A DNA stretch of 64,000 nt. Origin: Cognatiyoonia koreensis. GTDB lineage: Bacteria > Pseudomonadota > Alphaproteobacteria > Rhodobacterales > Rhodobacteraceae. Positions 34,689 through 44,096 of this stretch are shown one piece after another. The position numbers and the translations under genes are program-made. The notes beneath the pieces were generated by a model, which was not told the DNA's origin, did not search any database, and worked only from the letters and a program-made list of their open reading frames with translations. The stretch's first letter is position 1. Every line of letters starts with the position of its first letter. Location: assembly GCF_900109295.1 (NCBI RefSeq), contig NZ_FOIZ01000001.1, forward strand, positions 1,488,001-1,552,000. Direction: 5' to 3'.

Positions 34689-35024
34689 TCAGTCTGGCTT
34701 ACAAAACAGTTCATAGACCAAGCCAAGAATGCGGCGAGACCGCTCATCGGTCAAACTGTAATAGATCGTCTTTCCTTCGCGGCGCGGCTGCACCAAACCT
34801 TCAAGGCGCAACCTGCCCAGCTGTTGGGATACTGCAGCCTGACGGGCCGACAACAATTCCTCCAACTCTGTCACCGACTTTTCGCCAGTGGCCAGATGGC
34901 ACAAGATCATCAGTCGTCCCTCATGGCTGATCGCCTTGAGGTAGTTCGTCGCGATGGTCGCATTGTCCATCATGCGATCAAGCTCATCGGGGTCCATATC
35001 TGGATGGAACACGGGAAGTGTCAT
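34689..35024 (-). CDS. soxR: ArsR-family persulfide-responsive repressor SoxR
   Basis: 111 residues from the ATG at 35024; the frame is open further upstream but would run through soxS. The winged helix includes ISHEGRLMILCHL, TELEELLSARQAAVSQQLGRLRLEGLVQPRREGK. C42 and C108 (LCHL and ELFC) are 66 residues apart, exactly as in the SqrR/BigR persulfide sensors, where they form a polysulfide bridge that releases DNA. It probably represses the sox genes when no reduced sulfur is present. Confidence 0.88.
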   Translation of the reverse strand: MTLPVFHPDMDPDELDRMMDNATIATNYLKAISHEGRLMILCHLATGEKSVTELEELLSARQAAVSQQLGRLRLEGLVQPRREGKTIYYSLTDERSRRILGLVYELFCKPD

Positions 35025-35115
35025 TCTCGGATTAGCCTGTTGTGTCTCAAAGGGTGCGCACTCTGTATACGGTTTACCCAATGGATCAAGCCATCTGCGG
35101 TCATGATCAGCATGT

Positions 35116-35508
35116 CTATCCGGATGTGTCATCAGTAAACGCCACTCCATGGTCATCCAGCATCTTGCCCAAAAGGCCCCAGAAAAAGTCTTCGCCTGCA
35201 TAACCTTCAAGGCGGGCAACTTCTGCACCATCGACAAGCAGAATAAACGTTGGCGTGAAATTGATCCGCCGCGCGAGTGTTATGTCTTCCGGCAAAGTGT
35301 CCGAAATATCGACACGCCGCAAAGGCGCAGCAATGCCTTCGGGCGTTTTGGGATAGGCTGTCGCGATCTCTGCGTTCCAACGCGCGCACCAGATACAGCC
35401 CGGCTCTTCAGCCATCATCAGTTCCGTCTGCGCGTCAACTGCCGCGGACATACTGAACACCATCAATACGACGATTGCACGATAAAGGATGGTCAAACGC
35501 TTATACAT
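35116..35508 (-). CDS. soxS: Periplasmic thioredoxin-like protein SoxS
   Basis: 130 residues with a signal peptide (about 1-26, ending SAAVDAQ) and a thioredoxin fold whose active site is GCIWCARW; the cis-Pro region is NFTPTFILLVDG. SoxS keeps the carrier SoxY in its reactive thiol form. It heads the leftward soxS-R-T unit, divergent from soxVW. The ATG at 35508 lacks a good ribosome site and lies within the ACATTCA operator, so the transcript may be leaderless or the start may be the TTG at 35496. Confidence 0.85.
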   Translation of the reverse strand: MYKRLTILYRAIVVLMVFSMSAAVDAQTELMMAEEPGCIWCARWNAEIATAYPKTPEGIAAPLRRVDISDTLPEDITLARRINFTPTFILLVDGAEVARLEGYAGEDFFWGLLGKMLDDHGVAFTDDTSG

Positions 35509-35524
35509 TCAATAATCTTAATAT
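35505..35524. promoter_or_regulatory. Putative SoxR operator, soxS-soxV intergenic
   Basis: ACAT-N12-ATAT with the ACATTCAAT core. It lies over the soxS start, 30 nt before soxV. SoxR is known to bind the soxS-soxV region in related bacteria; the site itself is inferred from shared motifs. Confidence 0.55.
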
Positions 35525-35553
35525 GAAAATAGGATTGGTACAAGGGAGCGCTG

Positions 35554-36291
35554 ATGCTTGACGTGACATACCTTGGGGCAGCATTTGCGGGGCTTTTGTC
35601 CTTCTTCACGCCCTGCGTCCTACCGATGGTGCCGTTCTATCTGTGCTACATGGCGGGCCTGTCGATGAACGAGTTGCGTGACGGAGACGCAATCCCTGCA
35701 GGGGCCCAAAAGCGATTGATCGTTTCGTCTGTCTTTTTTGCGCTTGGCGTGACGACAATTTTCGTTTTGCTGGGGTTGGGCGCAACGGCAATCGGCCAGA
35801 CCTTTGGCGCATGGCGGGACACGCTGTCCTATGTCGCCGCTGCCTTGCTGCTTGTTTTCGGTTTGCACTTTCTGGGGGTCGTGAAAGTTCCCCTGCTGTA
35901 CCGCGAAGCGAAGGTTGAAAGTACCGCAAAACCGACAACAGCCATTGGTGCCTACCTCATGGGACTTGCATTTGGATTTGGATGGACGCCCTGCGTCGGC
36001 CCTGCCCTTGCTGCGATTCTGATGGTGGCCAGCGGCATGGGCGATATCTGGCGCGGCGGTCTACTTTTGCTTGTTTACGGTCTGTCGATGACTGCGCCGT
36101 TCATCATCGCGGCCCTGTTCGCACGACCATTCTTGGGGTGGGTGCAACGCAATCGCCGCTACATGGGTTACGTCGAAAAGGTCATGGGGGTCATGCTGAT
36201 CATTTTTGCCGTCCTGATCGCGACGAACTCAGTGAACTACATCGCACAATTGATGATCGAGTATGTGCCGGCTTTTGGCACATTAGGATAA
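35554..36291 (+). CDS. soxV: CcdA-like thiol-disulfide transporter SoxV
   Basis: A 245-residue membrane protein with six helices and the paired CcdA motifs FFTPCVLPMVPFYLCYMAGLS and FGWTPCVGPALAAILMVAS. The two membrane cysteines carry electrons from cytoplasmic thioredoxin to periplasmic SoxW and SoxS. It precedes soxW by 12 nt. Length and motifs agree with SoxV of Paracoccus. Confidence 0.93.
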   Translation: MLDVTYLGAAFAGLLSFFTPCVLPMVPFYLCYMAGLSMNELRDGDAIPAGAQKRLIVSSVFFALGVTTIFVLLGLGATAIGQTFGAWRDTLSYVAAALLLVFGLHFLGVVKVPLLYREAKVESTAKPTTAIGAYLMGLAFGFGWTPCVGPALAAILMVASGMGDIWRGGLLLLVYGLSMTAPFIIAALFARPFLGWVQRNRRYMGYVEKVMGVMLIIFAVLIATNSVNYIAQLMIEYVPAFGTLG

Positions 36292-36303
36292 GGAGATAAT
36301 CTT

Positions 36304-36873
36304 ATGTTTTCACGTCTTATCGTAGCATTTCTTGCCCTAACAACTGCAGTCCCGTTGAGCGCGGCCGAGCTTGGCGACGACGGTCTGCACAAAGCTGACT
36401 GGATGCGCGAGACGTTCCTCGATTTACGCGAGGATCTGGAAGAAGCGAATGCTGAGGGCAAACGCCTGATGGTGATCATCGAACAACGCGGCTGCATCTA
36501 TTGCACAAAAATGCATGAAGAAGTGTTTCCAATTCCAGAGATCGACGCGACGTTGCACGACAGCTATTTCGTGGTGCAACTGAACCTTTTCGGCGACCTG
36601 GAAGTCACCGATTTTGATGGCAGTGTTCTGTCCGAAAAAGATATGGCCCAGCGTTGGAACGTCCTGTTCACGCCAACGATGATGTTCTTGCCGCAGGAAG
36701 TCGACGCGGACCAGACCGCGCAGCAGGCTGCCGTGGCGGTTGTTCCCGGAGCATTTGGGCGTTGGACGACTCAGAACCTTCTGAATTGGGTGCAGGAAGA
36801 AGGCTATCTGGGTGACGAAACCTTTCAAAGATACCACGCGCGCATCCTTCAAGAGAAGGGAATTACCGAATAA
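36304..36873 (+). CDS. soxW: Periplasmic thioredoxin SoxW
   Basis: 189 residues with a signal peptide (MFSRLIVAFLALTTAVPLSAAE) and a thioredoxin fold with active site RGCIYCTKMH and cis-Pro in LFTPTMMFLP. It accepts electrons from SoxV. An AAGGAG site precedes the ATG. It ends 21 nt before the next putative SoxR operator, which begins the soxXYZA unit. Confidence 0.92.
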   Translation: MFSRLIVAFLALTTAVPLSAAELGDDGLHKADWMRETFLDLREDLEEANAEGKRLMVIIEQRGCIYCTKMHEEVFPIPEIDATLHDSYFVVQLNLFGDLEVTDFDGSVLSEKDMAQRWNVLFTPTMMFLPQEVDADQTAQQAAVAVVPGAFGRWTTQNLLNWVQEEGYLGDETFQRYHARILQEKGITE

Positions 36874-36893
36874 AATAAGGGCTTAGGCACGAA

Positions 36894-36913
36894 ACATTCA
36901 AATAACTGATTTT
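36894..36913 (+). promoter_or_regulatory. Putative SoxR operator, soxW-soxX intergenic
   Basis: ACATTCAAAT core; the distal half-site is TTTT, weaker than at the other sites. It lies 87 nt before soxX. The soxW-soxX gap is the second SoxR-binding region known in sox clusters. Confidence 0.45.
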
Positions 36914-36980
36914 GTTGTTGCGAGAATCTCGTTCGGTGGTCTACGGTATACAACAAGATTTTGTGATCCAGGGAGGGACC

Positions 36981-37454
36981 ATGAAACGTAAAATCTTGAT
37001 CTTCTGTTGCCTTGCCTTTGCAACCCCAACGTTTGCGGAAGACGTCGCACCTGACGACGTCGTCTATAGTGAGTACGGTGAAGTTGAAGCATCTCTGTCT
37101 GGCGTCGCTGGAGATCCGGACGCAGGCCGCGAAATAATGGTCGCACGTGGCAAAGGCAACTGTATCGCCTGTCATGAAGTCACCGCACTCAAAGACGAGC
37201 CCTTCCATGGCGAAGTTGGCCCAATTCTTGATGGTGCCGGTGATCGGTGGACGGCAGCAGAGCTTCGCGGACTTGTCGCAAATCCAAAAAACACTTTTGA
37301 AGGAACGGTGATGCCGGCCTTCTACCGCACAAGCGGGTTTACGCGTCCGGGTGATGCATTCACCGGCAAGGCCGCAACTGGACCGTTGTCCCCCCTGCTG
37401 ACAGCACAAGAAGTCGAAGATGTTGTGGCCTATCTCCAGACACTGACTGAGTGA
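36981..37454 (+). CDS. soxX: Cytochrome c SoxX
   Basis: 157 residues from the ATG after GGGAGGG at 36981. The signal peptide is about 1-19 (ending TFAE). The single haem motif is C61-I-A-C-H65, and M111 (GTVMPAFYR) is the likely axial ligand. SoxX pairs with SoxA to attach thiosulfate to the SoxY cysteine. It is the first gene of soxXYZA. Confidence 0.94.
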   Translation: MKRKILIFCCLAFATPTFAEDVAPDDVVYSEYGEVEASLSGVAGDPDAGREIMVARGKGNCIACHEVTALKDEPFHGEVGPILDGAGDRWTAAELRGLVANPKNTFEGTVMPAFYRTSGFTRPGDAFTGKAATGPLSPLLTAQEVEDVVAYLQTLTE

Positions 37455-37482
37455 TCTGGTCCCAATTTGTAGAGGAAAAACG

Positions 37483-37899
37483 ATGAAACTTACGCGCAGA
37501 GAAACGCTTTTTCTTGGACTGGGTGCCACCGTCGTTGCGGTTCTGCCGGTTCAGGCGACTGCTGCCGTTGATGAGGCGATTGCCGCCTTTACCGGTGGTG
37601 CCGAGATGGGCAGCGAGGGTATCACCCTGATCGCGCCTGAAATTGCAGAAAACGGAAACACGGTTCCAATTGAAGTGAACGCACCAGGTGCCGAGGCAAT
37701 TTTCATTGTCGCAGCGGGAAATCCGACACCTGGCGTTGCCACCTTCAACTTTGGTCCCTTGGCTGCTGCGCAGTCCGGATCTACCCGAATTCGCCTTGCT
37801 GGCACCCAAGATGTCATTGCGATCGCGCGCATGCCCGACGGGTCGTTTGTGAAGGCGAGCCAGGAAGTGAAAGTCACAATCGGCGGCTGCGGCGGCTAA
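37483..37899 (+). CDS. soxY: Sulfur carrier SoxY
   Basis: 138 residues with a Tat signal (LTRRETLFLGLGAT) and the conserved swinging-arm C-terminus VTIGGCGG, where C136 carries the sulfur intermediates. It is exported folded as a complex with SoxZ, which lacks its own signal. A GAGG site precedes the ATG. Confidence 0.96.
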   Translation: MKLTRRETLFLGLGATVVAVLPVQATAAVDEAIAAFTGGAEMGSEGITLIAPEIAENGNTVPIEVNAPGAEAIFIVAAGNPTPGVATFNFGPLAAAQSGSTRIRLAGTQDVIAIARMPDGSFVKASQEVKVTIGGCGG

Positions 37900-37915
37900 G
37901 GCAAGGAATTCAGAC

Positions 37916-38245
37916 ATGGCAGACAATGTAAAACCCCGCGTCCGCGTCCCCCGTGATGCTACAGCCGGTGAGGTGATCACGATCAAAACCCTCATCAGCC
38001 ACAACATGGAGTCCGGACAACGCCGCGACGATGATGGCAACATCATTCCCCGGTCGATCATCAACCGCTTCACCTGCGATTTCAACGGTGTGAACGTTTT
38101 AGAAGTTGCGATGGAACCGGCAATTTCAACCAACCCGTTCTTCGAATTCCAAGCCACTGTGCCCGAGTCCGGGACCTTCACATTTACTTGGTACGATGAC
38201 GACGGTGACGTCTACACCGAAACGAAAGAAATTACGGTCAGCTAA
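37916..38245 (+). CDS. soxZ: Sulfur carrier partner SoxZ
   Basis: 109 residues without a signal peptide, an Ig-like fold with RVPRDATAGEVITIKTLISHNMESGQR and the C-terminal TFTFTWYDDDGDVY, both typical of SoxZ. It forms the SoxYZ heterodimer and travels to the periplasm with SoxY. It is 16 nt after soxY. Confidence 0.96.
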   Translation: MADNVKPRVRVPRDATAGEVITIKTLISHNMESGQRRDDDGNIIPRSIINRFTCDFNGVNVLEVAMEPAISTNPFFEFQATVPESGTFTFTWYDDDGDVYTETKEITVS

Positions 38246-38278
38246 GTAAGGCGGACACGGTCAGGGAGGGCCAAGCGT

Positions 38279-39118
38279 ATGAAATGGTTTCTGAAAACTT
38301 CAGCATTGGCAGTCATAGCTGCATCAGCTGTGCAGGCAGATGAGAATGCCAATCTCGTCGTCAATGGTGAGATTGAAATCACTACCCGCGCAGAAGCACC
38401 TGCACACATTGATGGGCTGAGCGAAGTTCTATCAGGGTGGTTGTTCCGCTCTTCCGAAACACAAGCGCTTCAGATGGACGACTTTGAAAATCCCGGCATG
38501 ATCTTTGTTGATGAAGCAATCGAGGCCTTCAACACAGTTGAGGGCACTGAGAGCAATTCCTGCGCAAGCTGCCACGAAAACCCCGAAAGCCTTGCTGGTG
38601 CACGCGCGACCCACCCCAAGTGGAACGACGAAGCCGAAGAGGTTCGCACGATGGCAATGCAGATCAACGCATGTCGGACCGAACAAATGGGTGCCGAACC
38701 TTGGGGTTACGACAAAGCCGACATGTTGAACATGGAGGCCCTGATGGCGTCCGTATCGCGAGGATTGCCCATCAATGTTGCAATCGACGGACCTGTCGAA
38801 GCTACTTATGCGCTAGGTGAAGAATTGTATTACACCCGTACTGGCCAGCTCGATCTTTCATGCGCCAGTTGCCACGAGCAGAACTACGGCAACTACATTC
38901 GCGCAGATCATCTTAGCCAGGGTCAGATCAACGGTTTTCCAACCTATCGTTTGAAGAATGCCAAGTTGAACGGCGTACATTCCCGTTTCAAAGGTTGCAT
39001 TCGTGATACACGGGCCGAGACGTACGACGTCGGTTCCGACGAGTTTGTTGCGCTGGAACTGTATCTTGCTGCACGTGGCAATGGTCTTTCGGTCGAAGGA
39101 CCGTCTGTCCGAAACTAA
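38279..39118 (+). CDS. soxA: Dihaem cytochrome c SoxA
   Basis: 279 residues with a signal peptide (about 1-20, ending AVQA). Two haem motifs are present, C95-A-S-C-H99 and C195-A-S-C-H199, followed by the catalytic cysteine C240 in RFKGCIRDTR, which ligates haem 2 and takes part in sulfur transfer. With both haems present it belongs to the dihaem SoxA class. It is last in the soxXYZA unit, and a terminator follows. Confidence 0.95.
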   Translation: MKWFLKTSALAVIAASAVQADENANLVVNGEIEITTRAEAPAHIDGLSEVLSGWLFRSSETQALQMDDFENPGMIFVDEAIEAFNTVEGTESNSCASCHENPESLAGARATHPKWNDEAEEVRTMAMQINACRTEQMGAEPWGYDKADMLNMEALMASVSRGLPINVAIDGPVEATYALGEELYYTRTGQLDLSCASCHEQNYGNYIRADHLSQGQINGFPTYRLKNAKLNGVHSRFKGCIRDTRAETYDVGSDEFVALELYLAARGNGLSVEGPSVRN

Positions 39119-39130
39119 TCCTTCCTGAGG

Positions 39131-39164
39131 CCCGCGTCCGAGCATTCGGATGCGGGTTTTCTTT
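39131..39164 (+). terminator. Rho-independent terminator after soxA
   Basis: CCCGCGTCCGA and TCGGATGCGGG form an 11-bp stem with one G-T pair, followed by TTTTCTTT. It separates soxXYZA from soxBCDEF. Confidence 0.85.
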
Positions 39165-39172
39165 AAGTCGAA

Positions 39173-39192
39173 ACATTCATATTTCTGCATGT
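39173..39192 (+). promoter_or_regulatory. Putative SoxR operator before soxB
   Basis: ACAT-N12-ATGT with the ACATTCAT core and a TGCATGTG right half, the closest match to the palindrome at 62703. It lies 20 nt before the soxB ATG, directly after the soxA terminator. Confidence 0.55.
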
Positions 39193-39212
39193 GAAAAGTG
39201 AGGGAACCCACT

Positions 39213-40916
39213 ATGATATCCAGACGTGACTTCCTTCAGGCGTCAATGGCTGTATCGGCGATCTACGGAGCGTCAGGCTTTGGTAATTGGGGACGTTTGG
39301 CGGCCCAGCAAACACTTAGCCAAGACGATCTTTTGCAGTTTGATACCTTTGGGAACGTATCCCTGATTCATATCACCGACATTCATGCGCAATTGAAACC
39401 GATCTGGTTCCGCGAACCTGAAATCAACCTTGGCGTAGGTGGCAACAAAGGCCAAGTGCCCCACATAACCGGCGCGGATTTCCGACGGGCCTACGGGATC
39501 GAAGATGGCTCTCCTTCTCACTATGCACTGAGCTATGATGACTTTGTCGCTCTCGGCCATGCCTATGGCAAGATGGGCGGCCTTGATCGCTGCGCCACTG
39601 TGATCAACAACATCCGGGCCGAACGCCCTGATGCCTTGCTGCTGGACGGCGGCGACACATGGCACGGCTCTTACACGTGCTACAAAACCGAAGGTCAGGA
39701 CGTCGTGAACGTCATGAACCTCCTCAAACCTGACGCAATGACATTTCATTGGGAGTTCACGCTGGGTTCGGACAGGGTCCGTGACATTGTAGATGACCTG
39801 CCCTTTGCCGCACTTGGTCAAAACATTTTTGACAGCGAATGGGATGAACCCGCCGAAGACTTCGCGCCTTACAAGTTTTACGAAAGCGGCGGCGTTAAAG
39901 TTGCTGTCGTCGGTCAGGCCTTCCCCTACATGCCGATCGCCAATCCCGGCTGGATGTTTCCCGAATATTCATTTGGAATTCGGGACCAACGCATGCAGAA
40001 GATGGTGGATGAAGTGCGCGGACAAGGTGCCGAATTGGTCGTCTGCCTGTCTCATAATGGATTCGACGTCGACAAGAAAATGGCAGAGCGGGTCACAGGC
40101 ATTGATGTGATCCTGGCAGGTCATACCCACGACGCCCTGCCCGAGCCTTATCTTGTTGGTGAAACGCTCATTGTTGCGTCTGGCTCGAACGGTAAGTTCA
40201 TCAGCCGGGTTGATCTGGATGTGCGTGACGGGCGGATGATGGGATTCCGCCACAAGCTGATCCCGATCTTTTCGGACGTCATCGCGCCCGATTCTGAGGT
40301 TGCTGAGGCCATTGATGCGGAACGCGCGCCGTTCGCAAATGAATTGTCAGAGGTCATCGGGCGCACGGCCGACGATACCACCCTCTTCCGGCGCGGGAAC
40401 TTAAACGGATCATGGGATGATCTGATCTGTGATGCGTTGATTGAAGAGCGCGAAGCAGACATCGCCATGTCCCCTGGGGTCCGCTGGGGGCCGTCAATCA
40501 TGCCGGGTCAGGACATCACGCGCGAAGACATCTGGAATGTCACATCGATGACCTATCCGAATGCATACCGCACTGAAATGACAGGTCAATTCATCCATGA
40601 GATCATGGAAGACGTGGCCGACAACCTGTTCAACCCTGATCCCTACTACCAGCAAGGCGGAGATATGGTCCGTGTCGGCGGCATGGGCTACCGGATCGAC
40701 GTCACCAAACCAATTGGTGAGCGGATCACCGAGATGACTTTGCTAAAAACGGGCGAAGCGATTGATCCGGCCAAGACATACACTGTCGCGGGTTGGGCTT
40801 CGGTCAACGAAGGCACTGAAGGTCCCCCCATTTGGGACGTCGTTGAAAATCATATCCGCCGCCAAGGCACTGTTTCTGTCGCGCCGAACACGTCCGTGCA
40901 GGTTATTGGCGCATAA
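39213..40916 (+). CDS. soxB: Thiosulfohydrolase SoxB
   Basis: 567 residues from the ATG after GAGGG at 39213. A Tat signal (ISRRDFLQASMAVS) is followed by the dimanganese 5'-nucleotidase fold: LIHITDIHAQLKP, LLLDGGDTWHGS, SHNGFDVDKK and ILAGHTHDALPEP hold the metal ligands. The C-terminal domain is complete. SoxB hydrolyses the sulfate group from S-bound thiosulfate on SoxY. It heads the soxBCDEF unit. Confidence 0.96.
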   Translation: MISRRDFLQASMAVSAIYGASGFGNWGRLAAQQTLSQDDLLQFDTFGNVSLIHITDIHAQLKPIWFREPEINLGVGGNKGQVPHITGADFRRAYGIEDGSPSHYALSYDDFVALGHAYGKMGGLDRCATVINNIRAERPDALLLDGGDTWHGSYTCYKTEGQDVVNVMNLLKPDAMTFHWEFTLGSDRVRDIVDDLPFAALGQNIFDSEWDEPAEDFAPYKFYESGGVKVAVVGQAFPYMPIANPGWMFPEYSFGIRDQRMQKMVDEVRGQGAELVVCLSHNGFDVDKKMAERVTGIDVILAGHTHDALPEPYLVGETLIVASGSNGKFISRVDLDVRDGRMMGFRHKLIPIFSDVIAPDSEVAEAIDAERAPFANELSEVIGRTADDTTLFRRGNLNGSWDDLICDALIEEREADIAMSPGVRWGPSIMPGQDITREDIWNVTSMTYPNAYRTEMTGQFIHEIMEDVADNLFNPDPYYQQGGDMVRVGGMGYRIDVTKPIGERITEMTLLKTGEAIDPAKTYTVAGWASVNEGTEGPPIWDVVENHIRRQGTVSVAPNTSVQVIGA

Positions 40917-40931
40917 GATCGAGGACATAGC

Positions 40932-42203
40932 ATGAGCAACATTTACAAAGGCATGAAGCCAACGCGCCGCAACTTCCTGCGCGGCGCTGCGGCGAGTGGA
41001 GCGGCGTTGGTGGGCGGCACGACGGTCGCCAAGGCTCAAGCCGATCCGCTGATCGTCGAGAAGCAACCATGGTCGCAATTTCTCGGCGCAGGTGTTGATG
41101 AGGCACCTTACGGGATGCCATCCAAGTTCGAGGCCCATGTGCGCCGTCAGGATGTCCCGTGGTTGACAGCTGATCCTATCAGTTCCGTGAACTTCACACC
41201 GCTTCACGAGTTGGACGGAATTATTACCCCGAACGGGCTTTGCTTTGAGCGACATCATGGAGGCGTCGCAGAGATTGCACCGCAAGACTACCGCCTGATG
41301 ATCAACGGACTGGTGGACCGTGAACTGGTCTTCACGTTGGAAGATCTGATGCGCTTCCCGCGCGAAAACCACGTCTACTTCCTTGAATGCGCCGCGAATT
41401 CGGGGATGGAGTGGGCCGGGTCGCAGCTGAACGGTTGCCAGTTTACCCACGGAATGATCCATAACGTGATGTATACGGGCATTCCGCTGCGCTTGCTGTT
41501 AGAAGAAGCCGGTGTGAAAACTACCGCAGAATGGCTGCTACCAGAGGGTGCGGATGCGTCTGGCATGACTCGCTCGATCCCGATGGAAAAGGCGATGGAT
41601 GATTGCCTTGTCGCGTTCAAAATGAACGGGGAGGCATTGCGTCCTGAACAGGGTTATCCTGTCCGCTTGGTCGTCCCTGGCTGGGAAGGCAACATGTGGG
41701 TCAAATGGTTGCGCCGGATCGAAATTGGCGACCAACCTTGGCACCATCGCGAAGAAACGTCGAAGTACACAGACCTGTTTGCGAACGGCAAGGCCCGTCG
41801 CTTCACTTGGGAAATGGATGCTAAATCCGTCATCACCAGCCCAAGCCCGCAAAAGCCGATCACACATGGACCAGGCCCGATGGTCTTGACAGGTGTGGCA
41901 TGGTCCGGCCGCGGAACAATTCCGCGCGTCGATGTCACCATTGATGGTGGGATCAACTGGCATCAGGCCAGGATGTCCGGGCCAAGTTTCGATAAGTCGA
42001 TGCACCGCTTCTACTATGACTTCAATTGGGATGGAAAACCAATGCTCCTGCAAAGCAGGGCACATGACAGCACAGGTTATGTCCAGCCAACCAAAGACGC
42101 GCTGCGCGCGGTCCGGGGTGAAAACTCAATCTATCACAACAACAGCATCCAGACATGGGCTGTTAACGAGCAAGGTGTGGCGGAAAATGTTGAAATTTCT
42201 TAA
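40932..42203 (+). CDS. soxC: Sulfane dehydrogenase molybdenum subunit SoxC
   Basis: 423 residues. A Tat signal ([17 protein letters not shown]) is followed by a sulfite-oxidase-type molybdopterin domain with the Mo-binding Cys in [33 protein letters not shown] and a C-terminal Ig-like dimerisation domain. SoxCD oxidises the sulfane sulfur left on SoxY, so thiosulfate can go fully to sulfate without stored sulfur. It overlaps soxD by 17 nt. Confidence 0.95.
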   Translation: MSNIYKGMKPTRRNFLRGAAASGAALVGGTTVAKAQADPLIVEKQPWSQFLGAGVDEAPYGMPSKFEAHVRRQDVPWLTADPISSVNFTPLHELDGIITPNGLCFERHHGGVAEIAPQDYRLMINGLVDRELVFTLEDLMRFPRENHVYFLECAANSGMEWAGSQLNGCQFTHGMIHNVMYTGIPLRLLLEEAGVKTTAEWLLPEGADASGMTRSIPMEKAMDDCLVAFKMNGEALRPEQGYPVRLVVPGWEGNMWVKWLRRIEIGDQPWHHREETSKYTDLFANGKARRFTWEMDAKSVITSPSPQKPITHGPGPMVLTGVAWSGRGTIPRVDVTIDGGINWHQARMSGPSFDKSMHRFYYDFNWDGKPMLLQSRAHDSTGYVQPTKDALRAVRGENSIYHNNSIQTWAVNEQGVAENVEIS

Positions 42204-43377
42204 GCTTTTCATTCCTGCCGGAGCCGGTACGGCATCTGTTTTGACTTTGGCATACTTTCTTGCCGATCAGTTTGTCACGGACATGCCCGCGCCGATGCGT
42301 GGGACCTTGATCCAACCTGCGAATGCACAAGAAACAGCCGCTGTAGAACCCGACCCGACCGAAGAGGGTGCTACTGTCGTGGCCGGGGGTCTAGGATTGG
42401 GTCGCCTCGCTTTGGAAGAAGAAGTGGCGGCTTGGGATATCGATGTGCGCCCAGACGGGCTGGGTCTGCCTGCTGGCAGCGGTGACGTCTGGACCGGTGA
42501 AGAGGTATTCGTTGAAAAATGTGCGGCATGCCACGGTGATTTTGGTGAGGCGGTTGGTCGCTGGCCTGTCCTTGCAGGTGGGCTCAATACCTTGTCTGAC
42601 GATGATCCGGTCAAGACGATAGGGTCCTACTGGCCGTATCTTTCGACTGTCTACGATTATGTGAACCGGGCGATGCCATTTGGTGAAGCGCAGTCACTTG
42701 AACCTGACGAAATCTACGCAATCACGGCATACCTGTTGTACGTCAACGATCTGGTCGAGGATGATTTTACGCTTAGCAATGAGAACTTTCTCGACGTCCA
42801 AATGCCCAATGTCGACAACTTTTACATGGATGATCGCCTGACGGTCGAGATGCCTTTGTTCCAATCTGCTGATGTTTGCATGGAGAACTGTAAGGACAGC
42901 GTTGAGATCACAATGAACGCGATGGTCTTGGACGTTACGCCTGAAACTGAAACCGCTGAAACAACCGTCGTGGAAGAAGTGGCCGAAGAGGTTGTTGAAG
43001 AAACCGCAGTCGAGGAAGTTGCAGTAGAAGACGCTGCCGCCGCAGGTCCCGATCCTGCACTTGTCGCCGCAGGCGAAGGCGCATTTCGTGCATGCAAGGC
43101 GTGTCACCAAGTCGGTGAAGGCGCTGTAAACCGCAGCGGTCCACATCTGAACGATGTCCTTGGGCGCACCATCGGCAGCGTCGACGGGTTCCGCTATTCT
43201 GCCACTTTCGCTGACGCGATGGCCGCAGGCGATGTCTGGACTAAAGAGGCGCTTGCTGCGTTCTTGACCGATCCGAAGGGGGCTATGCCTGGCACCAAGA
43301 TGTCGTTCCGTGGTGTGCGCAATGAAGAAGACATCGCCGCCCTGACCGCCTATTTGCAGAGCTTTGCTGCTGAATGA
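42187..43377 (+). CDS. soxD: Dihaem cytochrome c SoxD
   Basis: 396 residues from the ATG at 42187, inside the soxC end. The signal anchor is [19 protein letters not shown]. Haem motifs are C112-A-A-C-H116 and C303-K-A-C-H307. The domains are joined by an acidic repeat-like linker (about 253-285) rich in Glu, Val and Thr, longer and more acidic than needed for a simple link. It is the electron-transfer partner of SoxC. The C-terminal domain closely resembles the first domain of SoxE. Confidence 0.94.
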   Translation: MLKFLKLFIPAGAGTASVLTLAYFLADQFVTDMPAPMRGTLIQPANAQETAAVEPDPTEEGATVVAGGLGLGRLALEEEVAAWDIDVRPDGLGLPAGSGDVWTGEEVFVEKCAACHGDFGEAVGRWPVLAGGLNTLSDDDPVKTIGSYWPYLSTVYDYVNRAMPFGEAQSLEPDEIYAITAYLLYVNDLVEDDFTLSNENFLDVQMPNVDNFYMDDRLTVEMPLFQSADVCMENCKDSVEITMNAMVLDVTPETETAETTVVEEVAEEVVEETAVEEVAVEDAAAAGPDPALVAAGEGAFRACKACHQVGEGAVNRSGPHLNDVLGRTIGSVDGFRYSATFADAMAAGDVWTKEALAAFLTDPKGAMPGTKMSFRGVRNEEDIAALTAYLQSFAAE

Positions 43378-44069
43378 AACGAATGGTTGCAACAATAATT
43401 AGTTTGGTCGCCGCCACATCGAGCGGTGCCCAAACCAATGGCGACGCAACCCGCGGTGAAGCCCTTTACGGCCAGTGTTCAGGCTGCCATCAGATCGGCG
43501 AAGGGGCCGTGGACCGCATTGGTCCACAACTGAACCACATCTTCGAACGCAACGCTGGCGCAGCGGAAGGATTTCGTTATTCGAAAGGCTTCACCCGTGC
43601 GGCGGATGGTGGCCTCGCGTGGAATTACGACACCTTGGATGCGTTTATCGAAAATCCGCGGTCACTGGTCAGCCAGACCCGGATGAGCTTTCGTGGCATG
43701 TCTGATCCTCAAGACCGCGCAGATCTGATCGCATATTTGCGCGTCTTTTCAGACAATCCACAAGACATTCCAGAATCAGCCCCGACGGCGCAGGCAGTCG
43801 ATCACTCTGTTGATCCCGAAATCCTCGCGATCGTGGGTGACCCGGACTACGGTGAATATCTGTCGGGGGAATGTACGTCCTGCCATCAAACCAGCGGTGC
43901 GGGCGATGGTATACCTGCGATTACGCAATGGCCTGAACCTGATTTCGTGACAGCCATGCACGCCTACAAGGACGGCGTACGCACGCACCCGGTCATGCAG
44001 ATGATGGCAGGTCGCTTATCAAATGAAGAGATCGCAGCGCTGGCTGCATATTTCAAGGACGTCGAATAA
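43374..44069 (+). CDS. soxE: Dihaem cytochrome c SoxE
   Basis: 231 residues with a short signal peptide (about 1-20). Haem motifs are C35-S-G-C-H39 and C167-T-S-C-H171. The N-terminal domain ([23 protein letters not shown]) is close to the C-terminal domain of SoxD. With SoxF it forms a flavocytochrome c-like sulfide dehydrogenase. Its ATG overlaps the soxD stop. Confidence 0.9.
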   Translation: MKRMVATIISLVAATSSGAQTNGDATRGEALYGQCSGCHQIGEGAVDRIGPQLNHIFERNAGAAEGFRYSKGFTRAADGGLAWNYDTLDAFIENPRSLVSQTRMSFRGMSDPQDRADLIAYLRVFSDNPQDIPESAPTAQAVDHSVDPEILAIVGDPDYGEYLSGECTSCHQTSGAGDGIPAITQWPEPDFVTAMHAYKDGVRTHPVMQMMAGRLSNEEIAALAAYFKDVE

Positions 44070-44096
44070 ACCGACGCCAATCAGGGAGGATGACTT

